Origin: Chryseobacterium carnipullorum
GTDB lineage: Bacteria > Bacteroidota > Bacteroidia > Flavobacteriales > Weeksellaceae
Reading direction: 5' to 3'
NCBI RefSeq assembly: GCF_900142785.1
Contig: NZ_FRCD01000008.1
Location: 154,506-218,505 of the forward strand
DNA: 64,000 nucleotides
In this document: positions 37,953 through 47,059 of the stretch, in pieces
How the letters are laid out: every line of letters starts with the position of its first letter
Numbering within the stretch: the first letter of the stretch is position 1
Position numbers and translations under genes: made by a program
Notes under the pieces: model-generated
Databases searched by the model: none
Told to the model about the DNA's origin: nothing
Seen by the model: only the letters and a program-made list of their open reading frames with translations

Positions 37953-38732
37953 TCAAACTCCCTTCTTCCTCACAAACAAATAAAAACTCACTCCCGCAAA
38001 AATAAGCACTGCAGCTATATTACAGTAATCCAATCTTTCAAAAGAAATGTTTTCAGACATTAAATTTCCATACAACTTATAACCTCCCGTATACGCCAGA
38101 AAATCAGAAAACTTTTTCTCATTGGCAAGCCCTGAAAAAATCAGCATGAACACACTAAAACCTATAGGATAGATAAAGCTTTTGAAAATAAGACTCAGAG
38201 TCAGCTGAATCATGGTGATGGCAGAAAGGGTAATGGTGAATTTTAAGAAAACATAAAATATCACCTCTCTGAAATCATAATTCTGAAATCCGAGTTCCGG
38301 GAAAATAATACTGAAAAGATAACCACTCAGAAGAAAAACAAGGTATGTCAAAATCATAGAAAACCAAACCGTCATCAACATGAAAAGGACTTTTGAAATA
38401 TATATTTTCGACTTTGAAACAGGGATGGTAAAAAGAATTTTATAATTGTTATTTTGGTACTCTACATCACAACAGGCATAGACAAACAGAGAAACCAGTA
38501 TTGGGTACAGCATATAAAGAAACAGAGATACTGACTTTCCCAAGATCAGTTTCCACGGATTGGATGTTCCTTCTATCACTCCCGTTCCGCCGTCGGTAAC
38601 AATGCTGTAGACGTTATAAAGGTCGATAGCGAATATGATAAGGGCGGGAAGCAAAAGGATACCGAAAATTTCCTTATTCTTGGAAAGTTTGTATTGCTCG
38701 GAAGAAAAAGCTTTGTAGAAAGTATTAGTCAT
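37953..38732 (-). CDS. ABC-2 type transporter permease
   Basis: The 259 residues contain about six transmembrane segments in the ABC-2 layout, beginning with a cytoplasmic SSEQYKLSKNKEIFGILLL stretch and ending in LIFAGVSFYLFVRKKGV. Such permeases, paired with a separate ATPase, export or confer resistance to peptides such as bacitracin and lantibiotics. It overlaps the ATPase gene by 8 bases, so the two are translationally coupled. The substrate is unknown. Confidence 0.85.
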   Translation of the reverse strand: MTNTFYKAFSSEQYKLSKNKEIFGILLLPALIIFAIDLYNVYSIVTDGGTGVIEGTSNPWKLILGKSVSLFLYMLYPILVSLFVYACCDVEYQNNNYKILFTIPVSKSKIYISKVLFMLMTVWFSMILTYLVFLLSGYLFSIIFPELGFQNYDFREVIFYVFLKFTITLSAITMIQLTLSLIFKSFIYPIGFSVFMLIFSGLANEKKFSDFLAYTGGYKLYGNLMSENISFERLDYCNIAAVLIFAGVSFYLFVRKKGV

Positions 38733-39627
38733 GGCTTTTAGAAATTAAATTAATAAAGATCTGTTCTAGATTTGTGCTCTGAGATTCTATATCGTAGATC
38801 TCAATTCCGTTTTCAATAACTGTTTTTAAGAGTAAATTAAATTTTTCATCACCACTTGCCTTTACTGAAATCTTATTTAGACTGTGTTGCGAAACGGAAA
38901 AAGATTCCTTCAGGACGGAAATTGCTTTTTCGCTGTTGCTGATCTTTAGGATATGATCTTTTTCCACTTGGCTCAGGAGTTCGTTCTTGGTTCCCTGGAA
39001 AACCATTTTGCCGCCTTCGATAATTCCGATGTGAGTAGCTGTTTTTTCCAGCTCGCTCAGGATATGACTGGAAAGGAAAATCGTTTTACCCTTTTCATTC
39101 AGATGTTGGAAAAGTTTTCTCATTTCAAAGATTCCCTGGGGATCCAGACCGTTCAGAGGCTCGTCCAGGATCAGCAGTTGAGGATCATGAAATATGGCCA
39201 TGGCAATTCCCAGTCGCTGCTTCATCCCCATCGATAGCGCGTTGGCTTTCTTTTTCTTTTCCTTGTGAAGATCTACCAGCTCCAGAACTTCATCAATTCT
39301 TTTATTTCCTTTGCCGTAGATAATATCCAGATATTTTAAATTTTCATGAACCGTCAGTTTCGTATAAAAACAGGGTGATTCTATCAGATTTCCCGTGGAG
39401 GCGAGAATTTCTGTTCGGTTTTGTTTTAAACTCTTACCTTGGATGAAAATTTTATCGTCCGTCTCTTCCAAAAGTCCCAGAAGCAGCTTTATAGTCGTGG
39501 ATTTTCCGGCTCCGTTTCTTCCCAGATAGCCATAGACACTGCCTTCCGGAACATTTAAACTGATATTGTTTAAAATAGCTTTAGAACCTATGGTATAGCT
39601 CAGGTCTTGAGTAATAATACTTTCCAT
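38725..39627 (-). CDS. ABC transporter ATP-binding protein (ABC-2/lantibiotic-immunity type)
   Basis: The 300-residue ATPase has Walker A GRNGAGKST, the signature LSMGMKQRLGIAMA (the usual LSGGQ is replaced by LSMGM, as in bacitracin-type exporters), Walker B LLILDEPLNGLD, and the H-loop SSHIL. The C-terminal 80 residues form the extra domain seen in this class. It overlaps the upstream esterase-like gene by one base (TAATG) and the permease by 8 bases, giving a tight three-gene operon. Confidence 0.92.
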   Translation of the reverse strand: MESIITQDLSYTIGSKAILNNISLNVPEGSVYGYLGRNGAGKSTTIKLLLGLLEETDDKIFIQGKSLKQNRTEILASTGNLIESPCFYTKLTVHENLKYLDIIYGKGNKRIDEVLELVDLHKEKKKKANALSMGMKQRLGIAMAIFHDPQLLILDEPLNGLDPQGIFEMRKLFQHLNEKGKTIFLSSHILSELEKTATHIGIIEGGKMVFQGTKNELLSQVEKDHILKISNSEKAISVLKESFSVSQHSLNKISVKASGDEKFNLLLKTVIENGIEIYDIESQSTNLEQIFINLISKSHD

Positions 39628-40904
39628 TATTTCTTGATTGGTGTTAAAACGATATTGGTGTCTATATAAAATATTCCGTCAAAAGAACGGCTCCAGTTCT
39701 TTTTCATATCCATTCTCTGGTTGATCGTAGATACAAATTCTTTCTTCAGGAATGAGTTTTCCGGAACATTTCTTAGGTTAAGAAAGAAATAGGGGCTTTT
39801 TGTCTTGTGAAATATATTTTCAATCGCAAACTTTCCTGGTCTGTCAGAGATACTTCCATTGTTGTATTGCTGGGCGTATGATGAAAAATCAATGATATAT
39901 GATGATTTTCCGTATTTATTTCTGATATAAGAACCTAGTGGAAGATAATCTTTACTGTATCTTTCTGCAAAAGAATGAATGTTGGCACACCATACAATTA
40001 CCTTTTTGTCTTGATAAACAGAATCGATTTGATACATGAGATTCCGGGCCATCAGGGAATCCCTGAAATGCATGCTGGGCATAGATCCCGGTTTGTATTT
40101 CCAGTTTTTAGTCATATTATCTTTTATGTCGTGAAAATATCGTGCATACATTGTATTTTCTGGTGCTTTATCCAGCCTTAAAACAATCTGTTCAAGTCTG
40201 GTGATCTCTTTGAGGAATTCATTTTTTTGATTTCCTTTTAACACCCTGTTCACATACTTTGGATACATAAATTGATTGAGCTCACCGGTATGTTTATTTA
40301 AAATAGGAAAAGTAGTACTATCGATCTTATTTCGGCTTAAAAATTCCTTTAACAGCTTTCCGCGTTTGGATGCTAATGCGCTTCCCGAAAACTGGATGTC
40401 AAAACCTCCGATTTCAATAGGATTAACGGATGTTTTCGTTTTTTGATAATACCGGATCAGTGGCTGGGTTTCTTTGGCGTTCCACCAGAATTCGAAAAGT
40501 CCAAGGCCTCCGATCGAATCTGCAGAAGTTTTAAGTCTGTGGTGATTCATTTCATCGTTCATGATCCAGGTATCATACTGTCCCGCTTCATAAAGCACAA
40601 CACTATAGTTCATATGTTCGTGAAGATATTTAATGAGTCTGCTTTTTGCTTCAAAGGTGGAGCCGTCATAATGAGTATTTTCTCCAAGTATGAGTACTTT
40701 ATTGTCCTTCAGAATAGAGTCAAATATTGTCAGATCACTGTTGTCAGTGTATTCCATAGAAATACTTTTTACAGGATGTTTGTAACGCTCAATTTCTGAC
40801 AATTGTTCTTTGGTATCCTTCTCCGGAATTTCCTGATATATCATTTGGTTAAGCACAAAAATGGCCATTACAGAAATGATAAAACTATAAAGTATTTTTC
40901 TCAT
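39627..40904 (-). CDS. Erythromycin-esterase-like hydrolase, membrane-anchored or exported
   Basis: The 425 residues match the erythromycin esterase family by the N-terminal motif VLILGENTHYDGSTFEAK (the GE-x-H-G-type signature), VVLYEAGQYDTW, and a downstream WWNAKETQPLIRYYQ segment. A hydrophobic N-terminus (ILYSFIISVMAIFVLNQMI) is a signal peptide or anchor, unlike cytoplasmic EreA/EreB. The family includes macrolide esterases and also enzymes with other substrates. It is the first gene of the operon with an ABC-2 exporter, which suggests joint handling of one toxic compound. Confidence 0.85.
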   Translation of the reverse strand: MRKILYSFIISVMAIFVLNQMIYQEIPEKDTKEQLSEIERYKHPVKSISMEYTDNSDLTIFDSILKDNKVLILGENTHYDGSTFEAKSRLIKYLHEHMNYSVVLYEAGQYDTWIMNDEMNHHRLKTSADSIGGLGLFEFWWNAKETQPLIRYYQKTKTSVNPIEIGGFDIQFSGSALASKRGKLLKEFLSRNKIDSTTFPILNKHTGELNQFMYPKYVNRVLKGNQKNEFLKEITRLEQIVLRLDKAPENTMYARYFHDIKDNMTKNWKYKPGSMPSMHFRDSLMARNLMYQIDSVYQDKKVIVWCANIHSFAERYSKDYLPLGSYIRNKYGKSSYIIDFSSYAQQYNNGSISDRPGKFAIENIFHKTKSPYFFLNLRNVPENSFLKKEFVSTINQRMDMKKNWSRSFDGIFYIDTNIVLTPIKK

Positions 40905-41298
40905 GAATTAAAATTTACAGATTGATAAATTTTATTTTGTTTTTATTGATAAGTGCTGTTTTGTTAAATAATGTTACGGTTAGGTATGAATTATTTATAA
41001 GAATAATGAAAATAGTGCCATTAGATAAAGTTGTGACGAATTGTCATTGGCTATTTCAGGCAGTAAAATAAATTAATGTTAAACGGAAGCAGAACTATTT
41101 AATTAAAAGTGGAAGAGAGGTCAGGTGGAAATGGATCATTTGAAATAGTTGACGAAAAATAGAATACTCTTTTTTTAGCACAAAGTATAATTTTGATACT
41201 ACGAATTATAAGGAGTACAAAGAGAGAAGGAATTTCACAGATGATTAACTGATCCAGAAAAAGGAATCACTATAAAAAGAAGAAGGCTATATAATCAA

Positions 41299-41328
41299 AA
41301 AAGACTTTACATTTTTGTAAAGTCTTTT
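41299..41328. terminator. Orphan copy of the tRNA-type terminator hairpin
   Basis: AAAAGACTTTACA and TGTAAAGTCTTTT pair perfectly around TTTT. It is almost the same hairpin as behind both tRNA clusters, but no intact tRNA is adjacent. The 40905-41903 gap otherwise contains only the short ORF at 41479-41586. Confidence 0.7.
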
Positions 41329-41478
41329 AAATGAACTTCTTTGGACGACTTTCAAACCTCTTTTTAGAAGATCTTGAATCTGTTTTAAATGTATGTGGTT
41401 GATAATTATATGGTTGAAATTATTTTGTCTTGGCTTCCAGTTGGTTTTAGTTTGATCTAATCTAAAAATAAGATGTTC

Positions 41479-41586
41479 TTAAATGTAAGGATCTCGGGAT
41501 GCATTCCCTTTATTGATAACATCTAAAATGATTTCAGTGGTAAGCTCATTATTCAACAAAATTGATTGAAATAATTGGTTGTTCAT
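41479..41586 (-). CDS. Possible 35-residue peptide gene or gene remnant
   Basis: On the minus strand an ATG at 41584-41586 starts MNNQLFQSILLNN, which continues to VINKGNASRDPYI and a TAA. The open frame extends about 16 codons further upstream without a start (KKLAEIAFASHQI), so this may instead be the tail of a decayed gene. No family is recognised and there is no ribosome-binding evidence. Confidence 0.3.
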   Translation of the reverse strand: MNNQLFQSILLNNELTTEIILDVINKGNASRDPYI

Positions 41587-41903
41587 AATTTGGTGACTTG
41601 CAAAGGCAATTTCCGCAAGTTTTTTTCTATATTCTATATTCTATATCATAAAAAAGTTATTATGTATTCCTTCATTTTTATTGAAATAGTATCTACGCAA
41701 AAATAAATCGATTTTGTAGGTTGAAAAGTTATTGTATTCCTGTTTTGAGAAGGTCAGAAAAAAACTTTTTTTTCATGAGAAAGCTATAATAATTGCCATA
41801 TAGCTTTTCAGAATTTGATGGTTTGGACTAGCGAATAAAACGTTGTTAAAATGCAGTTAATGGTATTTTTTTTCTTTACTTATTTTAAATAAAGTACTGA
41901 ATA

Positions 41904-42566
41904 TTAAAACCCGGAAGGTTTATTTAAAGCCTGTGTAGACCCGTTGGTGCCTCCAAGATCTTGGGTATCATCATTGATATTTTGCTTGGTTATAAGATAT
42001 TTATAAGCCATTAAATACAGATCAACTTTAAAATTGTTGTAAGTGCCATCTGGATGTAAATAATCCATTAATTTACTGTCGATAAAATTAGCTCTAATGT
42101 GCCAAGTTCCGTTGCTTTTAAATGTATTGACATTGGGAGACCCTTGTTTATTATCATTAATCCCGTTACTACCATAATCAAGAGCAACTTTTGTAGAGCC
42201 ATTATTAAGCTGAAAAGAATAATTATGCACAACCACTAAAAATTTGGTAGCATCTATTTTCGTGTCATAATCTGTGATTCCCGTTGCAGGAACTCCTGAA
42301 ATGGTAAGCTTTATATAATTAAATAATCCGCTGCTTTCAAGTGTTGGATCATACAGGTCCAGTGTATTTTTAGAAGTGGCAAGAAAATGTCCGCCTGTTT
42401 TATCAGGTTCACCGGGATTTCTAAGGTATAAAGAATTGGTATAGCTTGAGCCATTTACATCCAGTGTTTCTGTTGGGTTTGCTGTGTTAATTCCTACTTT
42501 TGTATTCTGAGCATTAATGAACAATCCTATAAAAATGATTATTACAGTATATATTTTTCTATTCAT
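41904..42566 (-). CDS. Exported VGINT-type protein, tandem paralogue 3
   Basis: The 220 residues have a signal peptide (MNRKIYTVIIIFIGLFINAQ), the motif KVGINTANPTETLDVNGS and a beta-rich C-terminal domain (LKLTISGVPATGITDYD, FLVVVHNYSFQLNN, GTWHIRANFIDS). The GINTxxPxxxLxVxG motif is common in flavobacterial exported proteins and resembles the head of tail-fibre-like adhesins. It is the third of three tandem copies, 6 bases after the second. Confidence 0.8.
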   Translation of the reverse strand: MNRKIYTVIIIFIGLFINAQNTKVGINTANPTETLDVNGSSYTNSLYLRNPGEPDKTGGHFLATSKNTLDLYDPTLESSGLFNYIKLTISGVPATGITDYDTKIDATKFLVVVHNYSFQLNNGSTKVALDYGSNGINDNKQGSPNVNTFKSNGTWHIRANFIDSKLMDYLHPDGTYNNFKVDLYLMAYKYLITKQNINDDTQDLGGTNGSTQALNKPSGF

Positions 42567-42572
42567 GATTTT

Positions 42573-43208
42573 TTATTGAAGCCCTATGGGGGTGTTAGTT
42601 GAAACTCCTGTAAATGTGTTGTTTATATTTCCTGTATAGGTTCCCCAGTCTTTAACAAGTGCTTTTTCATAAACACAAAGGGTAAGTGACCAGGTTCCGT
42701 TTTGGGCAGATGTTGTGCCTGCTCCCTGAAAGCTTAAGGTAATTGCATTGTAGGTTTTTCCTGCGTTTGTGATGGAAGTTACTTCTGTGGAATACGCGCC
42801 AAATGATTTGATGCTTGTTGTTGTATTGATGCCCGGTGTGGCATCTGTAAAAACGGCACCTGTGATGGCAACGATATATTTGCTTGTTTCCAATCCTGTA
42901 TTTAAGTTGACAACATCATCCTGGCTTACATTTTTAAGAATAATGTTATAGGTATTAACAGGGGCTACGTTTCGAAGGGCAATATCAAGGAGTTTTACTT
43001 TACCTATTGGCATTGTATCTTTTGAACGGGTAAGAAGATAATAGTTCCCCGATGCATATGAATTTACAGTATCAATTACATAGGATTCTATCAGAGATGC
43101 TCCTAAAACATCCAGTGTTCCCTGTGGAGTCTTTGTATTTATTCCAACTTGTGCGCTAGTATGGAAACAAGTACATGCAGCAAATAAAAATGTGGTTATC
43201 TTTTTCAT
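42573..43208 (-). CDS. Exported VGINT-type protein, tandem paralogue 2
   Basis: The 211-residue product has a signal peptide (MKKITTFLFAACTCFHTSAQ) followed by VGINTKTPQGTLDVLGAS and a domain with TSKYIVAITGAVFTDATP and NGTWSLTLCVYEKAL. It shares the layout of its two neighbours but is diverged from them. It follows the first paralogue by 10 bases and is followed after 6 bases by the third. Confidence 0.8.
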   Translation of the reverse strand: MKKITTFLFAACTCFHTSAQVGINTKTPQGTLDVLGASLIESYVIDTVNSYASGNYYLLTRSKDTMPIGKVKLLDIALRNVAPVNTYNIILKNVSQDDVVNLNTGLETSKYIVAITGAVFTDATPGINTTTSIKSFGAYSTEVTSITNAGKTYNAITLSFQGAGTTSAQNGTWSLTLCVYEKALVKDWGTYTGNINNTFTGVSTNTPIGLQ

Positions 43209-43218
43209 ACGATCTGAA

Positions 43219-43851
43219 TTATTGGATTAAAGGAGCAGTTGCAGCACCTGTTCCGGCGGTATTAATGGTTTGTGCAGAATTGAATTCTCTAGCATAAGCT
43301 CTGTCGAAAACCAATAAGTTGAGTGTCCATACACCTTTAGGAAGAGTATCATCGGTTGAGAACCCTACATAATCCGCCCTAAGCTTCCAGGTGCCATTTG
43401 AACTGTAAGCAAAAATATCGGGCATAGGAGTAATCCACTGTGCAGTAACTGTATATATCGGCTGAGTAAATCCATGGGAAGCTATGACCACTAAAAACTT
43501 GTTTGAATTGATTTTAGTATCATACTCATCTATCCAGTCTTTATCATCATTATTGCAGGTGATTTTAAACTGAATAAGATTAATAGGTGCCGGAGTAGTA
43601 GGCACAAAAGAATCATTATAAGATGTGATCTTGTTCTGGGGAGACGGAGATTTAATTAAAAAAGAATAATTTTCATCTGGTCCCAGTTTTTCAATCGGAT
43701 CTTTTAATGTCATCCCCGACGTTTTCATGGTGCCATTCACCGTCAGTTCCTTTTCAGGAGTAGATGTGTTGATCCCAACATTTCCTGCGCTTTGAGCATG
43801 CACAGAAATCATAGTACCGAGTAACAGTACTGTCGAAATAATTTTAATCAT
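43219..43851 (-). CDS. Exported VGINT-type protein, tandem paralogue 1
   Basis: The 210-residue product runs from the ATG at 43851, chosen because MIKIISTVLLLGTMISVHAQ is a clean signal peptide; a start at 43893 would add a lysine-rich extension. The mature part begins SAGNVGINTSTPEKELTVNG and ends with a beta domain (KFLVVIASHGFTQP, NGTWKLRADYVGF) homologous to that of the third paralogue (KFLVVVHNYSFQ, NGTWHIRANFIDS). It is preceded 52 bases upstream by a small helix-turn-helix gene on the same strand. Confidence 0.82.
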   Translation of the reverse strand: MIKIISTVLLLGTMISVHAQSAGNVGINTSTPEKELTVNGTMKTSGMTLKDPIEKLGPDENYSFLIKSPSPQNKITSYNDSFVPTTPAPINLIQFKITCNNDDKDWIDEYDTKINSNKFLVVIASHGFTQPIYTVTAQWITPMPDIFAYSSNGTWKLRADYVGFSTDDTLPKGVWTLNLLVFDRAYAREFNSAQTINTAGTGAATAPLIQ

Positions 43852-43902
43852 TAATTTTTGTTTTAAAATTTTTTTTTTATTCTCAGTATTCAAATGTAGA
43901 AT

Positions 43903-44238
43903 CTAAACTTTGAATTTGCTTTTCCATTTGGCGATGGTATTTCGGCTTAGTTTAAAATGAATTGACAATTGTGTATTATTGAGGTTGTGTTTTTTTTGAT
44001 AATTGAGTATTTTGAGAATAGATGGATCATCATAAGAACGAAGCCGCTGATTCTCTGAAAATATTTCATGGTTGCCAAAAATCCTTTGATTAAGCTGAAT
44101 AATGTCCAAAACACTTAATTGCTTTTTTGATAGTATAGATTCGCATTCGTTGAGCTTATCGGGAAATTTTTTAGCAAGGATGTCAGAATATATTTTTTTA
44201 TAGTAGGGTGGGTTTACTTCGTGTTTTCCTTTTTTCAT
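43903..44238 (-). CDS. Small helix-turn-helix protein A
   Basis: The 111 residues end with a helix-turn-helix of the transposase/homeodomain-like type (LNNTQLSIHFKLSRNTIAKWKSKFKV). The N-terminal part (PPYYKKIYSDILAKKFPDKL) is helical and not recognised. It is too small for a transposase, and no inverted repeats or catalytic ORF accompany it. The position directly ahead of the VGINT genes suggests an operon regulator. Confidence 0.72.
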   Translation of the reverse strand: MKKGKHEVNPPYYKKIYSDILAKKFPDKLNECESILSKKQLSVLDIIQLNQRIFGNHEIFSENQRLRSYDDPSILKILNYQKKHNLNNTQLSIHFKLSRNTIAKWKSKFKV

Positions 44239-44429
44239 TCTTGTGGGGCGGTTTTTAGATCTATTAATTCTTCAAGAGTTATTATTTTACCTCATTTTAT
44301 TTAAATAGTTGATAATCTGTGTTGTGATTTTTGTTAAAAATAGATTGATGGTGATGAGGGCTCTCTTAAAATACTTCATTGCTCCAGAATTTTTTTCGTT
44401 TAAGCTGAATGATTTTCAGCAATATTTGT

Positions 44430-44849
44430 TTATTTTCTGTTTTTCTCTATCCACTTGTACAAAGTAGTTTTAGGAATATTGTACTCTTCAATAATTTGCT
44501 TTTTTGTTTTCTCTCTCTTTTCAACCATTTCAAGCATAAAATCAATTACCTCTCTGGTATATATATTTTTACGAAAATGATGCATTTTCGAATTTTCTTT
44601 ATTCTTTTTATTATCTGCTGAAGCCGGAGAATAAAGAATCAGGTTTTGGGAATAAAATCTGAAAAAATCATATTCCAGAATTTTGGACCATTTCAAAAGA
44701 ATTTCAGAATCAAGGCTTTTAGAATTATACATAGCTAAAATATCCTCGCTGGAACACTTGAAAAACTTGCAAAGCTGGGTAATGTCTACATCACATTCCA
44801 AAACTCGTTTACTGACCATGAGGCCAATGTTGATATCTTTAAAATTCAT
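44430..44849 (-). CDS. Small helix-turn-helix protein B
   Basis: The 139-residue protein has an N-terminal segment of XRE-like character (DITQLCKFFKCSSEDILAMY), a middle stretch (LLKWSKILEYDFFRFYSQ) and a C-terminal helix-turn-helix (KTKKQIIEEYNIPKTTLYKWIEKNRK). Such proteins are often annotated as transposases in Chryseobacterium, but no transposase domain or IS ends are seen. It is upstream of helix-turn-helix protein A with a 191-base gap. Confidence 0.7.
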   Translation of the reverse strand: MNFKDINIGLMVSKRVLECDVDITQLCKFFKCSSEDILAMYNSKSLDSEILLKWSKILEYDFFRFYSQNLILYSPASADNKKNKENSKMHHFRKNIYTREVIDFMLEMVEKREKTKKQIIEEYNIPKTTLYKWIEKNRK

Positions 44850-45234
44850 TAAAATAAATCGTATTAAAAAGTAAAAAAGACTGCTACAGTATTAATACAT
44901 GGCTAAAATTTTCTTGAAAAATACTAGAGGGGGTGAAAAGTACTGTGTAAAGTCTTTATTGTAGAGAATATTATATTATTTGTGTTAGACGTACTTTATT
45001 GTCCGTTGTAAAATAGTTCTGGCAGAATTTATTGCTTATTTATATCTCCACTATTCATTTAAGTTTTTTTTCTGTAAATATTTGTATTTTCATTTATAAG
45101 TGTTTTTTTTGTCTGATAGACTATAGGTTTCATAATATTCTTTCCCTATATAAAGAGTTATATATAAGAAATTGAAAAATGATTGATATTTTTCATTATT
45201 TTAAATGTCCTCATATATTATTAGATTTGTAACT

Positions 45235-45242
45235 TACTTTTG
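45235..45242 (+). promoter_or_regulatory. -7 box of the first membrane AraC gene
   Basis: TACTTTTG fits TAnnTTTG, but no TTG is found at the usual distance upstream. The leader would be about 110 bases, and the intervening 44850-45234 stretch is AT-rich with no other visible feature. Confidence 0.45.
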
Positions 45243-45361
45243 CAAAATTAGTTGATAGAAACAATCAAAAATTTCAACCCTAAATTGAATTTTAAATTTC
45301 ATTATAACTTTTAATATGTTGTAAATCAGTGTTTTGTATAAGTTGTTTTTTGAAATACATT

Positions 45362-46423
45362 ATGATGGTCACTAATAACGAATTGATAAATACATCTGTG
45401 GATGCATTAAAGAGAAAATTGATTTCTCAGTATGTGAATTTAATGTCAGGAATATTACTAGGATACTCTTTGGTATTTTATTTCGTTATTAAAGATTCTT
45501 TTTTTGCAGCCTGTACGTTGGCTTATTCCGTTTTAATGTTTTATACATTTATGATTATCCGTAAAAGCTACAATATTAAAGTCCTTGTGCATCTTTACAT
45601 GACGTATGCACCGTTATTTGCAGGATTTATCATGCTTGACTTTTGGAGATATTCTGCTGCTACTGCAATGTGGCTGTTACCGGTGCCACTGGGAGCTCAT
45701 ATTTTTCTCGGTAAAAAATACGTTTATGTTTATGCGGTATATATATTTCTGATCATCGTTGCAGTGAGTATTCTTAACAGATTTTTTACGTTTGATTATT
45801 TCGCGCTAAACGATGTAAATGTTATTGTAATTTCTGACACCTTTGTTGGCTTGGTGAATCTGGCTGTATTCTTAGTTTTATTGTATTACAATGAAAAAAT
45901 CATGAAAGTGAAAATAGAAGAGAATACCCATAATAGGATGGGATTTTCTTATACGGACAATCAGAATAAAGTGGATGTTAATTTTACAAATGATGCTCAA
46001 GTGGGCATACCTGCTGAATTCATTGAAAAAGATAAGGAGATTTCCTCAGAGGACGAGAACATAGACAAGTATATAGCTTTATTTGAAGAGGTGAAAAACA
46101 TGGTAGAGACGAAGGCTTATTTTAAAGATGTAGATTTTACGATTTCTCAACTCTCTAATATGTTGAAATCTAATAATTTATATGTTTCTAAATCAATTAG
46201 ATTAAATGGTTTTTCAAACTTCAATCACTACCTGAATACCTGCAGAATCGAGAATGTAAAAAAGCTGATTCATGAAAATGATATCAGCAGAGTTACTTTG
46301 ATGTACATCTACACAGAATCCGGGTTTTCAAATCAATCTACTTTTAACAGGGTGTTTAAGCAAATCGAAGGAATAACCCCATCCGAGTTTATAACGATGA
46401 TCAAAACAAAGGAAAACTCATAA
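45362..46423 (+). CDS. Membrane-embedded AraC-type regulator 1
   Basis: The 353-residue protein has five to six transmembrane helices in the first 185 residues (for example LLGYSLVFYFVIKDSFFAAC and AVFLVLLYYNEKIMKVKI), a linker, and a C-terminal AraC DNA-binding domain with two helix-turn-helix units (DFTISQLSNMLKSNNLYVSK and TLMYIYTESGFSNQSTFNRVFKQIEGITPSEFI). ATG 45362 is chosen over 45329 because the paralogue starts at the matching place. It lies convergent to the exported-protein operon (46539-50499). The close paralogue at 50935 lies on its other side. A one-component membrane sensor-regulator is inferred. Confidence 0.85.
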   Translation: MMVTNNELINTSVDALKRKLISQYVNLMSGILLGYSLVFYFVIKDSFFAACTLAYSVLMFYTFMIIRKSYNIKVLVHLYMTYAPLFAGFIMLDFWRYSAATAMWLLPVPLGAHIFLGKKYVYVYAVYIFLIIVAVSILNRFFTFDYFALNDVNVIVISDTFVGLVNLAVFLVLLYYNEKIMKVKIEENTHNRMGFSYTDNQNKVDVNFTNDAQVGIPAEFIEKDKEISSEDENIDKYIALFEEVKNMVETKAYFKDVDFTISQLSNMLKSNNLYVSKSIRLNGFSNFNHYLNTCRIENVKKLIHENDISRVTLMYIYTESGFSNQSTFNRVFKQIEGITPSEFITMIKTKENS

Positions 46424-46491
46424 TCCGGAAAGTCTGTAGCTGTTGATTAATCTTCAATTATTGACCAAGGTTTTACATTATATTCCAAAAA

Positions 46492-46517
46492 AAGGTCGGC
46501 ATATTCGTGCCGACCTT
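46492..46517 (-). terminator. Terminator of the exported-protein operon
   Basis: AAGGTCGGCA and TGCCGACCTT form a perfect 10-bp stem. On the minus strand it is followed by seven T. It lies between the convergent AraC gene and the operon. Confidence 0.88.
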
Positions 46518-46538
46518 GCTATTGCTATGAGAATACTT

Positions 46539-47039
46539 TTATTTCCAAAAGCTCCATTTCAATCCATCAAATACAGCGATTGTTTTACTTACTATATCGT
46601 AGCATATCGTTCCTGCGACAGGACTTTTCATACTTGTCACAGGATTATTAACCTTGGGTAAAACCAATGCTTTGCTAGCTGATTCAAGCACCAATACTCC
46701 TTGTGCTGGAGAGCTTGCAGCACCAATAATGACACCTCCTCCTGCTTCCGCAGAAGCATTGGCCATTGTGCCCGTAAGACTTCCGGCATCGGATAGCGAT
46801 ACCCACAAATCATTTTCACGCATTTTTACTCTAAGATCTGTTTTGTCCAGCAAAAATGTTCCATTGCTTGCCGCAGTTCCTGTTGGAAGAGTATCTACCA
46901 TAGGAAGGATAATTCCTGTATTGGATAAAGGAAAATCCAGAATAGCATCTCCATCTACAGAAGCTTTGCCCATGCCCACCTGTGCTGTAAGGCAAGAAAA
47001 GCTGGCCAAAATGATTGTTGCGATTATTATTTTTTTCAT
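46539..47039 (-). CDS. Small exported protein with phage-tail-like C-terminus
   Basis: The 166 residues have a signal peptide (MKKIIIATIILASFSCLTAQ), the start VGMGKASVDGDAILDFP, and a closing motif KSPVAGTICYDIVSKTIAVF that ends GLKWSFWK. A similar closing motif (NPVEGMLMYDIVDKCMKLYN ... GTSWHC) ends the large neighbour upstream, so the two share a terminal module. It is the last gene of a three-gene operon, 20 bases after the large gene. Confidence 0.75.
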   Translation of the reverse strand: MKKIIIATIILASFSCLTAQVGMGKASVDGDAILDFPLSNTGIILPMVDTLPTGTAASNGTFLLDKTDLRVKMRENDLWVSLSDAGSLTGTMANASAEAGGGVIIGAASSPAQGVLVLESASKALVLPKVNNPVTSMKSPVAGTICYDIVSKTIAVFDGLKWSFWK

Positions 47040-47059
47040 TTTAATTAATTTAAAAATTA

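Noticed and set aside
43903..44849. Insertion sequence suggested by transposase-like helix-turn-helix proteins
   Set aside because: No DDE or other catalytic domain, no terminal inverted repeats and no target duplication were found; the two genes are better read as small DNA-binding proteins.
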